From Tessaracoccus antarcticus (GTDB lineage Bacteria; Actinomycetota; Actinomycetes; Propionibacteriales; Propionibacteriaceae): a stretch of 64,000 bases of DNA. The first letter of the stretch is position 1; every line of letters starts with the position of its first letter. The translations under genes were made by a program, and so were the position numbers. Location: assembly GCF_003688855.1 (NCBI RefSeq), contig NZ_REFW01000001.1:1550001-1614000 (forward strand). The letters run 5' to 3'. Of the stretch, positions 53,120-61,123 are shown in pieces. The notes below the pieces were generated by a model. The model made no database searches, had not been told where the DNA came from, and worked only from the letters and a program-made list of their open reading frames with translations.

Positions 53120-53536
53120 GATTCACCTGATTCTCTTGTCGGTTCCCTCTGCAGGAGGTAGTTGCTCAAGATCCATGATGACAGCACTGCGGAGGTGAGC
53201 GTGCGACAACCCTCGCCAGCACTTGGATGCGCGCAGCCAAACCAACATCGACTCACTTGGAAGGCGAGAACGACGCGCAAGACGCGAGAGTATAGACAAC
53301 CGTCGAAGCGGGACCTCGCGGCCGCACAGTCCCGTTGGCGTCGTGCCGTTGGTGATCGCACGGGTATTACCGCCGTCTGGCAAGGCGCTGGGCCTACACC
53401 GAGGAGGGCCTCAGTTATGAGGCGCACATGGTCCGTCCGCGGTGACGCAGTTGAGCAGCTTCTCGGAAGTGATGGCCAACGACAGCCGATATAATGCGGT
53501 CACCCGTGCAGGACGCCAAACCACACAAGGATATAT
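53120..53536. other. intergenic stretch upstream of a secreted-protein gene
   Basis: 417 bp without a convincing gene; open frames on both strands lack ribosome sites. It contains a consensus -10 TATAAT at 53490-53495 for the next gene. A 13-bp direct repeat TCACTTGGAAGGC occurs at 53053 and 53253. Confidence 0.5.
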
Positions 53537-54064
53537 ATGTTGAGGAAGCTCATCGCAGGCGCAGCAATTGCTGTGTTGTCCACAAGTGCTCTGCCAGCTG
53601 GTGCAGCCGCTGACATCTGTGTTCCCACCGCTGAATGGGGCTGCCACGGCGGCCCGATGATCATTGTCGACGCGAACGGCGATGGCGTCGTCAACGTCAA
53701 CGGTGTTGATCGCGAAGACTATCCAAAACTCCCTGCCAATTTCGACGTCTACACCACGGAGGGTATCCACTATTTCAACGGCAACTTCTGGTGGACCGAA
53801 TGTGAGGCGTATTCGTCTGTTGTAGACCGATGCCGCACTCACTACGCCCCAGGAAATGGCAACGCGGACTTCACCTTCAACAACCTCACCTACTTGCCTT
53901 CTCCAAGGAGTCTGTGGACCAAGAACCCCTTGGGGGTCACCGGTTCTTGGACGGCAAATGACGGCGGCAGGTGGCGCACTGAGTGTGACACGGCGCTAAC
54001 CGGCCGTAACGGGTGCCGCACCTGGCGAAACGGCGTATTCAACAACATCGTCAGGTTCTCCTGA
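53537..54064 (+). CDS. small secreted cysteine-containing protein
   Basis: 175 residues with a signal peptide (MLRKLIAGAAIAVLSTSALP, cleavage near AGAAA). The mature part has nine cysteines or fewer, with two related segments: YFNGNFWWTECEAYSSVVDR and WTANDGGRWRTECDTALTGR, each followed by an aromatic/arginine-rich CR motif. VDANGDGVVNVNGVD resembles a calcium-binding loop. AAGGAT lies just before the ATG, and TATAAT is 42 bp upstream. GC is lower than in neighbouring genes, and it is adjacent to an integrase relic, so acquisition is possible. Function unknown. Confidence 0.75.
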   Translation: MLRKLIAGAAIAVLSTSALPAGAAADICVPTAEWGCHGGPMIIVDANGDGVVNVNGVDREDYPKLPANFDVYTTEGIHYFNGNFWWTECEAYSSVVDRCRTHYAPGNGNADFTFNNLTYLPSPRSLWTKNPLGVTGSWTANDGGRWRTECDTALTGRNGCRTWRNGVFNNIVRFS

Positions 54065-54254
54065 GTGGTCCACGACAGTCGTAGCTTTCATGGTTGGGCC
54101 GAACAGGGACCATGAGGTGATGAGTGAGCGCTCTGGCGCTTGGGTGACCGGCTGAAATTTAGCAGGGTGGGACGAGCGAGCTTCTCTGAGCTCGTTGGAG
54201 GCGCAGAGCCCGCCGGAGGTCCTCAGGGCACATCTGCGGGCGCGGGAGCAGGGA

Positions 54255-54761
54255 TCTGGTGGAGTTGTGTGAGTTCATGCCCGCGACGGGCATGAGGCCG
54301 GGGGAGGCCTGCGCCGTCAGGCCCGACCAGGTGCTGCTGGCGGCCGGGACTGTGGAGATCTCCCGCAACCTCGGGCCTCGGGGGGTCAGGACAGAACCAA
54401 GAGCAAGGCAGGGTGGAGGATCAGGCCCTGCCACCAAAAGTGGTGAAGGTGCTGCGACGACGCATGGCTGACCCTGAGCCCAATACTGATGTTGCCCTGT
54501 TCCCCTCCCCACTGGGCAGGCTGCGCAATGTCTCCGACACCACCGGGGAACTGCGACGGATCCTCGACGACCTGGGTTTCGACTGGGTCAGCTCCCACAC
54601 GTTCCGCAAGACCGTGGCCACGCGGCTCGATGATGCGGGGTTCAGTGCTCGGGTGATCGTTGACCACCTGGGCCATGAGAGACCCGTCGATGATGCTGGA
54701 CACCTACATGGGGCGCAACGTCGCCTGCGCCGTAGATGCTGACGTGCTGGCCGGCAGCTGA
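54255..54761 (+). pseudogene. decayed tyrosine recombinase (two frameshifts)
   Basis: Parts of the catalytic domain remain in different frames. The first arginine is in FMPATGMRPGEACAVRPDQV. After a frameshift near 54400, LPPKVVKVLRRRMADPEP runs on to SSHTFRKTVATRLDDAGFSA (HxxR) and VIVDHLGHERP. After a second shift near 54680, MMLDTYMGRN carries the nucleophilic tyrosine and the frame ends at TGA 54761. The N-terminal half is missing. It lies beside tRNA-Lys and tRNA-His, a typical integration site, and looks like the relic of a lost element. Confidence 0.85.
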
Positions 54762-54840
54762 CACTCACCTCCCACGGGGGGCAAAGCACGCAGTTCAGGC
54801 TGTTGGGGGAGTGTGAAGGATGAAAGTGAATAAATGGTGA

Positions 54841-54872
54841 CTGGCCCCTGCTCCGTGAGGAGCAAGGGCCAG
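54841..54872. terminator. hairpin downstream of tRNA-Lys
   Basis: CTGGCCCCTGCTCC and GGAGCAAGGGCCAG (54841-54854, 54859-54872) pair with one mismatch around the loop GTGA. It is 16 bp beyond the 3' end of the minus-strand tRNA-Lys and likely ends that transcript. Confidence 0.7.
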
Positions 54873-54888
54873 CTGGATACGCCTTTTG

Positions 54889-54961
<73 letters not shown>

Positions 54962-55013
54962 GCGCCGGACAACTGTACTGGGACAAGTCCCAGATCTTCA
55001 AACTGCGATGGTG

Positions 55014-55090
55014 TGGGGTGAGTAACGGGGCTCGAACCCGCGACATCCTGGACCACAACCAGGTGCTCTACCAGCTGAGCTATACCCACC
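55014..55090 (-). tRNA. tRNA-His(GUG)
   Basis: Acceptor strands GTGGGTA and TACTCAC pair, with an extra G at -1 (55090) facing discriminator C. The anticodon stem CCTGG/CCAGG encloses loop TTGTGGT with anticodon GTG (55054-55056), and the 3' CCA is encoded (55014-55016). Upstream of tRNA-Lys in one transcript. Confidence 0.93.
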
Positions 55091-55295
55091 ATGTCACCAC
55101 TGCATCAGCGCTGACCGGGATCGGCGCGTGCACAACATTAGCGCATGGCTGGCGGTTCGTCGAAATCGGCTGCAGCGCCAGGAAGTGTGCGTCAGAAGCA
55201 GTGTCCGGCCCGGGCTGTGGACCCGTGTCGTGGCCCCACGAGCACCGTGATCGCGGCCGCTGCGGCAGTGCGGTGATGACTGCTCCACCGCCCGT

Positions 55296-56051
55296 TCACG
55301 TCAAGTGGGTGAGAGCCGCGAGATCGCGACGGCACTCAGCCACGATCCAGTCGCGGAAGTCCTGCCGGTGCTCTGTGCGCAGGCGCTCCACCTGGAGATT
55401 GGAGGTGCATCCCACGACGAGAGCGCCACGGTGCACCCCACGGAAGAAGCCCCGGGAGGCCCCGTTCCCGCGGAAGCGTGCTGTGCGGACAGACAGCGGG
55501 ATCAGTCCGCTCACGACGTCACACACCGTCCTGCCGTTGAGGTACACGGCCTGCAGGGTGTTGCTTGCGAGCTGTTTGAGGAGGAGGTCGATGCCCCCGG
55601 CGACGAGTTCCCTCCGGGTTGAAAGGTCGAGCTGTCCCCACAGCGGCCTCGTCGGCCATTGGACGATGTCCAGATGGCATGCGGATGCATCGACATAGCT
55701 CGCGCTGAAGAGTTCCTGCACCAGCGACTCCATGGGATCGAACCAGGACCGGTACGGATTCCCGGTGAAGTAGTCCAGGGATCGCTGCACTATGCGCTCG
55801 ATGTCGGCGTCCTCTGCGTGTCTCAGCGCAGGGATCGCCAACGACGACAAGGTCTCGAAACGACGCTGCGGTCCGGCCCACTCGGCGCCGTGCTGCGTCA
55901 GGAACTCGCGGATGCTCGGATTGATGCCCACTGTGGCAATCCGGGCGCCCGGCTGGTTGCCGCGGAACACCACAGGGGTGCACCCCGGCACAATGTTGAG
56001 GTGCAGCGGCGGATCCTGCCGGATACGCGCGGCGACACCTGCGGGAATCAC
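55296..56051 (-). CDS. putative uracil-DNA-glycosylase-fold protein
   Basis: 251 residues; not a standard Ung. ARIATVGINPSIREF resembles motif 1 of the UDG superfamily (GxNPx), and GALVVGCTSNLQVERL lies where motif 2 would be. ACHLDIVQWPTRPLWGQLDL and LNGRTVCDVV are also present. The glycosylase identity is inferred from these two motifs. Its GTG start overlaps the orn stop by four bases (GTGA), so it is translated with orn. Alternative: a related non-catalytic protein. Confidence 0.6.
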   Translation of the reverse strand: MIPAGVAARIRQDPPLHLNIVPGCTPVVFRGNQPGARIATVGINPSIREFLTQHGAEWAGPQRRFETLSSLAIPALRHAEDADIERIVQRSLDYFTGNPYRSWFDPMESLVQELFSASYVDASACHLDIVQWPTRPLWGQLDLSTRRELVAGGIDLLLKQLASNTLQAVYLNGRTVCDVVSGLIPLSVRTARFRGNGASRGFFRGVHRGALVVGCTSNLQVERLRTEHRQDFRDWIVAECRRDLAALTHLT

Positions 56052-56668
56052 GTGGGGTTACTGAGGCCCGTCAGGCTGCCGCGATGCCTGGCTGCCGCCT
56101 CGCGGGCCTCCGCCGACGTGGGGCCTGGCTGCGGGACGAACAGCGTGTCGCGGTAGTAGCGCATCTCCTCGATGGACTCCTGGATGTCAGCCAGGGCGCG
56201 ATGGTTCCCTCCCTTGGCCGGCGCCTGGTACATCACCTTCGGGTACCAGCGGCGGGCCAGTTCCTTGATGGAGGAGACGTCGAGGTTGCGGTAGTGCACC
56301 CACGATTCCAGCTCCGCCATGTCGCGGGCCAGGAAGGCGCGGTCGGTGCCGATGGTGTTGCCTGCAAGCGGTGCCTTGCGCTCCACGGGCACGAACTCCT
56401 TCACGTGGGAGAGGATCCGCTGCGTGGCCTCATCCATGGTGATGCCCCCGGCCAGTTTGTCCAGGAGTCCGGACTTGGTGTGCATCTCGCGGACGAAGTC
56501 GCCCATGGTCTCGAGTTGCTCGTCGGTGGGCTTGATGATGACGTCGAGCCCGTCGCCCAGGACGTTCAGTTCGCCGTCGGTGACCAGCACGGCCACTTCG
56601 ATGAGCGCGTCCTTCTGGAGATCGAGGCCCGTCATTTCGCAGTCAATCCACACCAATTTGTCATTCAC
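56048..56668 (-). CDS. orn: oligoribonuclease
   Basis: 206 residues; degrades 2-5-nt RNAs and pGpG-type dinucleotides. The DEDDh exonuclease motifs are KLVWIDCEMTGLDLQKDALI (D, E), NTIGTDRAFLARDMAELESW (D) and KGGNHRALADIQESIEEMRY (H, D). GTG 56668 (VNDKLVW) is preferred over GTG 56677, because the latter overlaps the TAGGGT -10 at 56676-56681, which ends seven bases before 56668. The extension after the nuclease core is short. Confidence 0.95.
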   Translation of the reverse strand: MNDKLVWIDCEMTGLDLQKDALIEVAVLVTDGELNVLGDGLDVIIKPTDEQLETMGDFVREMHTKSGLLDKLAGGITMDEATQRILSHVKEFVPVERKAPLAGNTIGTDRAFLARDMAELESWVHYRNLDVSSIKELARRWYPKVMYQAPAKGGNHRALADIQESIEEMRYYRDTLFVPQPGPTSAEAREAAARHRGSLTGLSNPT

Positions 56669-56675
56669 TCGCCCC

Positions 56676-56681
56676 ACCCTA
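56676..56681 (-). promoter_or_regulatory. orn -10 element
   Basis: TAGGGT on the minus strand ends seven bases before GTG 56668, with no ribosome site. It decides the start codon of orn. Confidence 0.5.
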
Positions 56682-56727
56682 CGACCTTGCCCCGACGAGG
56701 CGGAGTGACCAGCGGGCCGATGTTCAC

Positions 56728-56733
56728 TAGAAT
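56728..56733 (+). promoter_or_regulatory. tRNA-Arg -10 element
   Basis: TAGAAT lies 12 bases upstream of the tRNA-Arg 5' end, the usual distance for a stable-RNA promoter. Confidence 0.5.
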
Positions 56734-56744
56734 CGGTTGACAGA

Positions 56745-56817
56745 GCCCCAGTAGCTCAGCGGATAGAGCAACAGCCTTCTAATCTGTCGCGCGCAGGTTC
56801 GAGTCCTGCCTGGGGCG
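56745..56817 (+). tRNA. tRNA-Arg(UCU)
   Basis: A 73-nt gene. Acceptor GCCCCAG/CTGGGGC pairs perfectly, with G as discriminator. The anticodon arm ACAGC/TCTGT encloses CTTCTAA with anticodon TCT at 56778-56780 (the 31-39 position is a C-T mismatch, as in related actinobacterial genes). T arm CAGGTTCGAGTCCTG. CCA is not encoded. Confidence 0.93.
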
Positions 56818-56976
56818 CACCTCCGGCCCGGACCGGCTTCGGCGCACCTGCGGTGCTTGATCACCGCAGGTGTGGCCGAACACAGGCGTCCCGCCTCTTG
56901 TCCGTGGCGCCTTGCGGGATATATTCTGTGCGGACATAAGGGCGTGGCGACGCGGCCGATGACAGCAGGAGACGCC

Positions 56977-57321
56977 ATGACCGATCCGATTCTCTCCAAT
57001 CCCCAGTTCTACAGCGTGCTGTTCGAGAACGACCGCGTCCGGGTCCTCGAATACCTCGATGCGCCGGGCGACGCGACCGCGCCGCACAGCCATCCCGACA
57101 GCGTGATGATCACGCTCAGCCCCTTTGCGCGCCGACTCCGCGGTGGGGGCAAGGAGATGAATGTGGAGATGCCTGCCTTCGAGGCGCGCTGGCTCGACGC
57201 GCAGGAACACTCCGGGGAGAACACCGGCACCACACCGACGCACACCATGTTCGTCGAACTGAAGGAGCAGCGGGGCACCCACGACCCGGGTCGCCCCCGG
57301 CTCGGCCCCAGCGGTTCGTGA
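56977..57321 (+). CDS. cupin-domain protein
   Basis: 114 residues. RVRVLEYLDAPGDATAPHSH followed by PDSVMITLSPFARRL is the first cupin motif, with two histidines that usually bind a metal; a second strand set includes ARWLDAQEHSGENTGTTPTH. A small single-domain cupin, perhaps an enzyme or binding protein for a small molecule. GGAG precedes the ATG. Isolated between tRNA-Arg and a convergent gene. Confidence 0.8.
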   Translation: MTDPILSNPQFYSVLFENDRVRVLEYLDAPGDATAPHSHPDSVMITLSPFARRLRGGGKEMNVEMPAFEARWLDAQEHSGENTGTTPTHTMFVELKEQRGTHDPGRPRLGPSGS

Positions 57322-57335
57322 GGCCCCTCCGCCGG

Positions 57336-57941
57336 TCAATGGCTGTTCTGAAGGTCCCAGTTGGCCAGCGACGTGAAGTCGAACGTGCCGCGCTCCGGAC
57401 GGACCGTGACGGACACGAGGTGCACGGCACCCACACGCATCGCCCCGATGGGTTCGACGTCCGCGAGGAGCGAGGCCACCTTCTCGTGCCCGACGCTGCC
57501 CGTGGCGTAGGCCAGGCTCAGGTGTGGCGCCGCCGGGGGAGCGGGCGGCTCGTGACCCCACGCTTCGACGATGGCCCGACGACTGGACGTCACCAGCCCG
57601 TCCCACTCCGGGGATGAGGCAGCGGAGACCTCGACGGCCACCTCGCCGGCACGGGGCCCGCCGAACGTCAGGTCGAAGGATGGCAGCCCGGACAGCGCGG
57701 CACCGAGGCAGTCCCCGAGCCGGGTGAAGTCCTGCTGGGCCACTTCGTCGTCGAACTCGGCAAGGCGCTGGAGCGTGCAGTGCAGGTAGGCCTCCGGCAT
57801 GAGGGGAAGGTGCTCGACACCGTCGATGCTCCTCTGGGCCGCGGCGAAACGGTCGATGGTGTCATCGCCGGGAAGCACGTAGAGGTGCAGTGCGCCCTCG
57901 GGTTTGCGCCAGGGTTCCATCCGGGCGAAGAAGCTCTCCAT
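57336..57941 (-). CDS. 2H phosphoesterase (2'-5' RNA ligase-like)
   Basis: 201 residues. Two HxT/S-type motifs, AYLHCTLQRLAEF and PHLSLAYATGS, about 90 residues apart, define the 2H superfamily (LigT/ThpR-type). These enzymes act on 2',3'- or 1'',2''-cyclic phosphodiesters. ATG 57941 (MESFFARMEPWRKPEGALHL) follows GAAAGGTG. Divergent from the PrsW gene. True ligase activity is unlikely; a cyclic phosphodiesterase is more probable. Confidence 0.85.
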   Translation of the reverse strand: MESFFARMEPWRKPEGALHLYVLPGDDTIDRFAAAQRSIDGVEHLPLMPEAYLHCTLQRLAEFDDEVAQQDFTRLGDCLGAALSGLPSFDLTFGGPRAGEVAVEVSAASSPEWDGLVTSSRRAIVEAWGHEPPAPPAAPHLSLAYATGSVGHEKVASLLADVEPIGAMRVGAVHLVSVTVRPERGTFDFTSLANWDLQNSH

Positions 57942-58038
57942 GTGTGGGGCACCTTTCGACGAGGGCGGCCGGACCGCCACCCAGTGCCCGAGCCTATGCC
58001 CGGGCAGGGAAACGACGGGCGGTGGGTTCTCTGCCCGG

Positions 58039-58044
58039 TACGCT
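58039..58044 (+). promoter_or_regulatory. PrsW -10 element
   Basis: TACGCT ends 10 bases before ATG 58055, giving a near-leaderless transcript of the three-gene unit to 62716. Confidence 0.4.
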
Positions 58045-58054
58045 GGTTCGCATC

Positions 58055-59398
58055 ATGACTAGCCCGCAACTCCTCGACAGGCAACGGTGGCTCTCCGGTC
58101 TCCCGCCCACCGCCCGGCGGCGACCCTGGTGGCAGCGGATGCTGCACAGCCCACTGTTCTGGCTCACCGTTGTCCTCGTCCCGTTCTACGCATACTGCCT
58201 CCTGAACCAGTACCAGATGCTGCACCCTGACCGGGAGTTCGCCGACGGCACGGTGGCGCTGGGCCTGAACAACGAGGCGCTGCGCCAGAGCGCCTTCTGG
58301 GCGATGTGGACGGCACTGGCCTACGTGGTGCTGTTCGTGTGGCTGGACAGGTTCCGGGCCCAACGTCCGCTGGTGTGGCTGCTGACGTTCCTGTGGGGTG
58401 CGTGCGCCGCAACGTGGATCTCCATCCACGTGAACACCTGGGCCGCCGAGGCCATGAACACCACCAGCGCGAACGCCGACATGGGTACCCGCGCCGCCAT
58501 CTTCATCGCCCCGTTCGTGGAGGAGGCCAGCAAAGCCACCGTGCTGTTCCTTCTGGTGGTGCTGTTCCGCGCGCGCATCGTGTCCCGGCTGTCGATCGTG
58601 ACACTGGCGGGGCTGTCGGCCATCGGTTTCGCCTTCGTCGAGAACATCATTTATTACGCCCGCGTCTTCGTGTACGCCAACAACACCATCGAGGTCACCG
58701 ACCCGCAGGCCGAGGTCCTGTCGCTGGTCATGCTGCGCGGGGTCTACACCTCGTTCGGCCACCCGGTGTTCACCATGATGACGGCGCTGGGACTGGCCAT
58801 TGCGCTCGGCACTCGCAGCAAGATCGTGCGCGTCGCCGCGCCGCTTGGCGGGTTCGTCCTGGCCTGTGGCGGGCACATGCTCTTCAACGGCGTGGCCTCC
58901 TCGGGGGACTCCGCCTCGCTGCGGCCCCAGTGGTTCATGGCGTTGGGGCTCGTCGCGACGCTCATTCTCATGCTGGTGTTCACGGTCGTGGCGCAGACCC
59001 AGCTCATCCGCCGTCGCCTCGGCGACTACCGGCGCGTGGGGTGGCTCACTGATCGCGACCCCGTGGTCTTCTCCAGCCCCTTCAAGCGCATGAAGCTCCA
59101 GGTGGCGTCGCTGCTCCGGGGGCCCCGGCGCACATGGCTGCCCACCACACGGTTCATGCGGCGGATCAGCGAACTCGCGTACCTGCGCGAAGGCATGACG
59201 CGGGGCACCATCGGCGTCGGTGGCGACGATCGGGCGCGGGAGATCCTGCTCGAGCTGGAGGAGCTGCGCCCCGCCGCCCTGACCGATACCCGCGGACTCA
59301 CGCTGTTCCCCCCGCGGCGCCGCAAGCCGCTGACGTCGGCTCCGCCCCCGCAGTCTCCCGGCCCTGCCGGCCTGGGTGGGAACTGGCCCGCCCCATGA
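58055..59398 (+). CDS. PrsW-family intramembrane protease
   Basis: 447 residues with eight or so hydrophobic helices. The membrane glutamates FVEEASKATVLF (EExxK motif) and GFAFVENIIYYA, and the histidine in SFGHPVFTMMTALG, form the glutamic-protease-like site of PrsW, which in Bacillus cleaves an anti-sigma factor. The C-terminus after residue 340 is cytoplasmic and Pro-rich. The stop overlaps the next gene by four bases (ATGA), so it is coupled to the GTPases, an unusual arrangement. Confidence 0.85.
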   Translation: MTSPQLLDRQRWLSGLPPTARRRPWWQRMLHSPLFWLTVVLVPFYAYCLLNQYQMLHPDREFADGTVALGLNNEALRQSAFWAMWTALAYVVLFVWLDRFRAQRPLVWLLTFLWGACAATWISIHVNTWAAEAMNTTSANADMGTRAAIFIAPFVEEASKATVLFLLVVLFRARIVSRLSIVTLAGLSAIGFAFVENIIYYARVFVYANNTIEVTDPQAEVLSLVMLRGVYTSFGHPVFTMMTALGLAIALGTRSKIVRVAAPLGGFVLACGGHMLFNGVASSGDSASLRPQWFMALGLVATLILMLVFTVVAQTQLIRRRLGDYRRVGWLTDRDPVVFSSPFKRMKLQVASLLRGPRRTWLPTTRFMRRISELAYLREGMTRGTIGVGGDDRAREILLELEELRPAALTDTRGLTLFPPRRRKPLTSAPPPQSPGPAGLGGNWPAP

Positions 59399-61122
59399 GG
59401 AGCGGACCGCCGCCACTGGCGGCGGCTCTGGAACACCTCGAGGCCGTTCTGCCTCTCGCGCAGTACCCACTGCCGCTCGAGGAGGCCCCCGGCATGCGTC
59501 GACTTGCCGCCGGAATCGGGAACCAGGTGCGCGACCACCTCCTGCCCCGTGCCCTGCGCCTCGACGCCCCGCTGCTGGTTGTCGTGGGCGGTTCGACGGG
59601 ATCCGGCAAGTCCACGCTCGTCAACAGCCTGCTCCGGGCACGCCTCACGAAGCCGGGGGTGCTGCGCCCCACCACCACGTCCCCGGTACTGGTTGCCCAC
59701 CCCGACGACCTCGCCTGGTTCGATTCCGGCAAGGTCCTGCCCAACCTCGTCCGCAGCTCCACCCCCGTCCACGACTCCCGTGCCCTGCACGTGGTGGCCC
59801 ACGACGCGTTGCCGCCCGGACTGGCGTTGCTGGACGCGCCCGACATCGACTCGATCGATGACGCGAACCGGCGCCTCTCCCGCCAACTCCTGGCGGCGGC
59901 CGACCTGTGGGTCTTCGTCACCTCAGCGGCCCGCTACGCCGACGCCGTCGGATGGGAACTGCTGGAGCAGGCCGCAGCCCGCGACACCGTGGTGTCCGTG
60001 GTCCTGAACCGCTGCCCTCCCGAGGCGACCGACGACCTCCGCTCGCACCTGTCCGGGATGCTCAGCCAGCGCGGCCTTCCCGCCGCACGCCTCTTCGCCG
60101 TGGCGGAACGGGAACTCGGCGAGGACGGCATGCTGCCGCTGGCCGACGTGGCACCCATCCGCTCATGGCTCGCAGGTCTGGCCGCCGAGTCCGATGCCCG
60201 CACGGACGTGGCACTCCAGACTCTGGCGGGGGCAGTGCGCGGGCTCGACGAGCAGTTGCGCGTCCTCGCCGACGGCGTCCGCCGGCAGGGCGAGGCCGTC
60301 GAGGAGCTGGGCAGGCAGGCCGCCAACCAGTTCCGTCTCGCGGCGGACGAAGTGGGTCTGGCCACCAGCGACGGCACCATGTTGCGTGGCGAGGTGCTGA
60401 GCCGCTGGCAGGACTTCGTGGGCACCGGCGAGTTCATGCGTGGGGTCGAGGAACAGATCTCACGCTGGCGCGACCGCCTCACCGGCTGGTTCACGGGCCG
60501 TCAGGAGGCCGAGGGTGTCCGTGGCGCCATCAACGACGGACTCGCCGCACTCGTGGTGGAACATGGCCAGGCCGCCTGCGAATCGGCCGTGAACCAGTGG
60601 ACCATGACGTCGTGGGGCCGCCAGATCGTCGAGGCCAACGAGGGCCTCGCCCGTACCACGGCGGACTTCGATGCTGACGCCACCCGCGCCGTGCGTGAAT
60701 GGCAGGCTGATGTCCTCCGGCTTGTGGAGGAGCAGGGGCGCGGCAAGCGCACCAAGGCCCGGTTCCTGGCGCTCGGCACCAACGCGGTGGGGGCCGCGCT
60801 CATCATCGTGGTGTTCGCCACCACCGGTGGACTCACCACGGCTGAGGTGGGCATCGCCGGCGGCACGTCCCTGCTGGCGCAACGGCTGCTCGAGGGCGTC
60901 TTCGGCGAAGATGCCGTGCGCCGCCTCGCCCAGCGCGCCAAGAGCGACCTCGACGCTCGGGTCCAGGCACTGTTCGCCACCCAGCTCACACGCTTCCTGC
61001 ACATCACCGAACAGCTCGAGGTGGACACGTCCGTGGCGGACCGGCTCGATGCGGTCGCCGACGAGCTGCGCAGCGCCGGCAGCGACGCCTTCGACGACCT
61101 GACGCGCCCGGAAGGGTTCTGA
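59395..61122 (+). CDS. membrane-associated GTPase, first of a pair
   Basis: 575 residues. A G domain with P-loop GGSTGSGKST, switch and DxxG-like LLDAPDIDSID, and NRCPP in place of N/TKxD. Residues about 270-450 are long charged helices, and a hydrophobic hairpin (NAVGAALIIVVFATTGGL) lies near residue 470. This resembles the dynamin-like or YfjP-type GTPases found as adjacent pairs in actinobacteria. Coupled to the PrsW gene upstream; only one base separates its stop from the next start. Confidence 0.82.
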   Translation: MRSGPPPLAAALEHLEAVLPLAQYPLPLEEAPGMRRLAAGIGNQVRDHLLPRALRLDAPLLVVVGGSTGSGKSTLVNSLLRARLTKPGVLRPTTTSPVLVAHPDDLAWFDSGKVLPNLVRSSTPVHDSRALHVVAHDALPPGLALLDAPDIDSIDDANRRLSRQLLAAADLWVFVTSAARYADAVGWELLEQAAARDTVVSVVLNRCPPEATDDLRSHLSGMLSQRGLPAARLFAVAERELGEDGMLPLADVAPIRSWLAGLAAESDARTDVALQTLAGAVRGLDEQLRVLADGVRRQGEAVEELGRQAANQFRLAADEVGLATSDGTMLRGEVLSRWQDFVGTGEFMRGVEEQISRWRDRLTGWFTGRQEAEGVRGAINDGLAALVVEHGQAACESAVNQWTMTSWGRQIVEANEGLARTTADFDADATRAVREWQADVLRLVEEQGRGKRTKARFLALGTNAVGAALIIVVFATTGGLTTAEVGIAGGTSLLAQRLLEGVFGEDAVRRLAQRAKSDLDARVQALFATQLTRFLHITEQLEVDTSVADRLDAVADELRSAGSDAFDDLTRPEGF

Positions 61123-61123
61123 C

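Noticed and set aside
53053-53265. A 13-bp direct repeat TCACTTGGAAGGC exactly 200 bp apart.
   Set aside because: Only two copies, one inside a coding sequence, with no associated gene or inverted symmetry; chance cannot be excluded.
53116-53427. A minus-strand frame of about 100 codons upstream of the lipoprotein gene.
   Set aside because: No ribosome site, poor codon use and a random-looking, Arg/Cys-rich product.
57668-59470. A 600-codon minus-strand frame over the PrsW gene.
   Set aside because: Composition is Gln/His/Arg/Gly-rich with no motif, while the plus strand encodes a clear PrsW protein.
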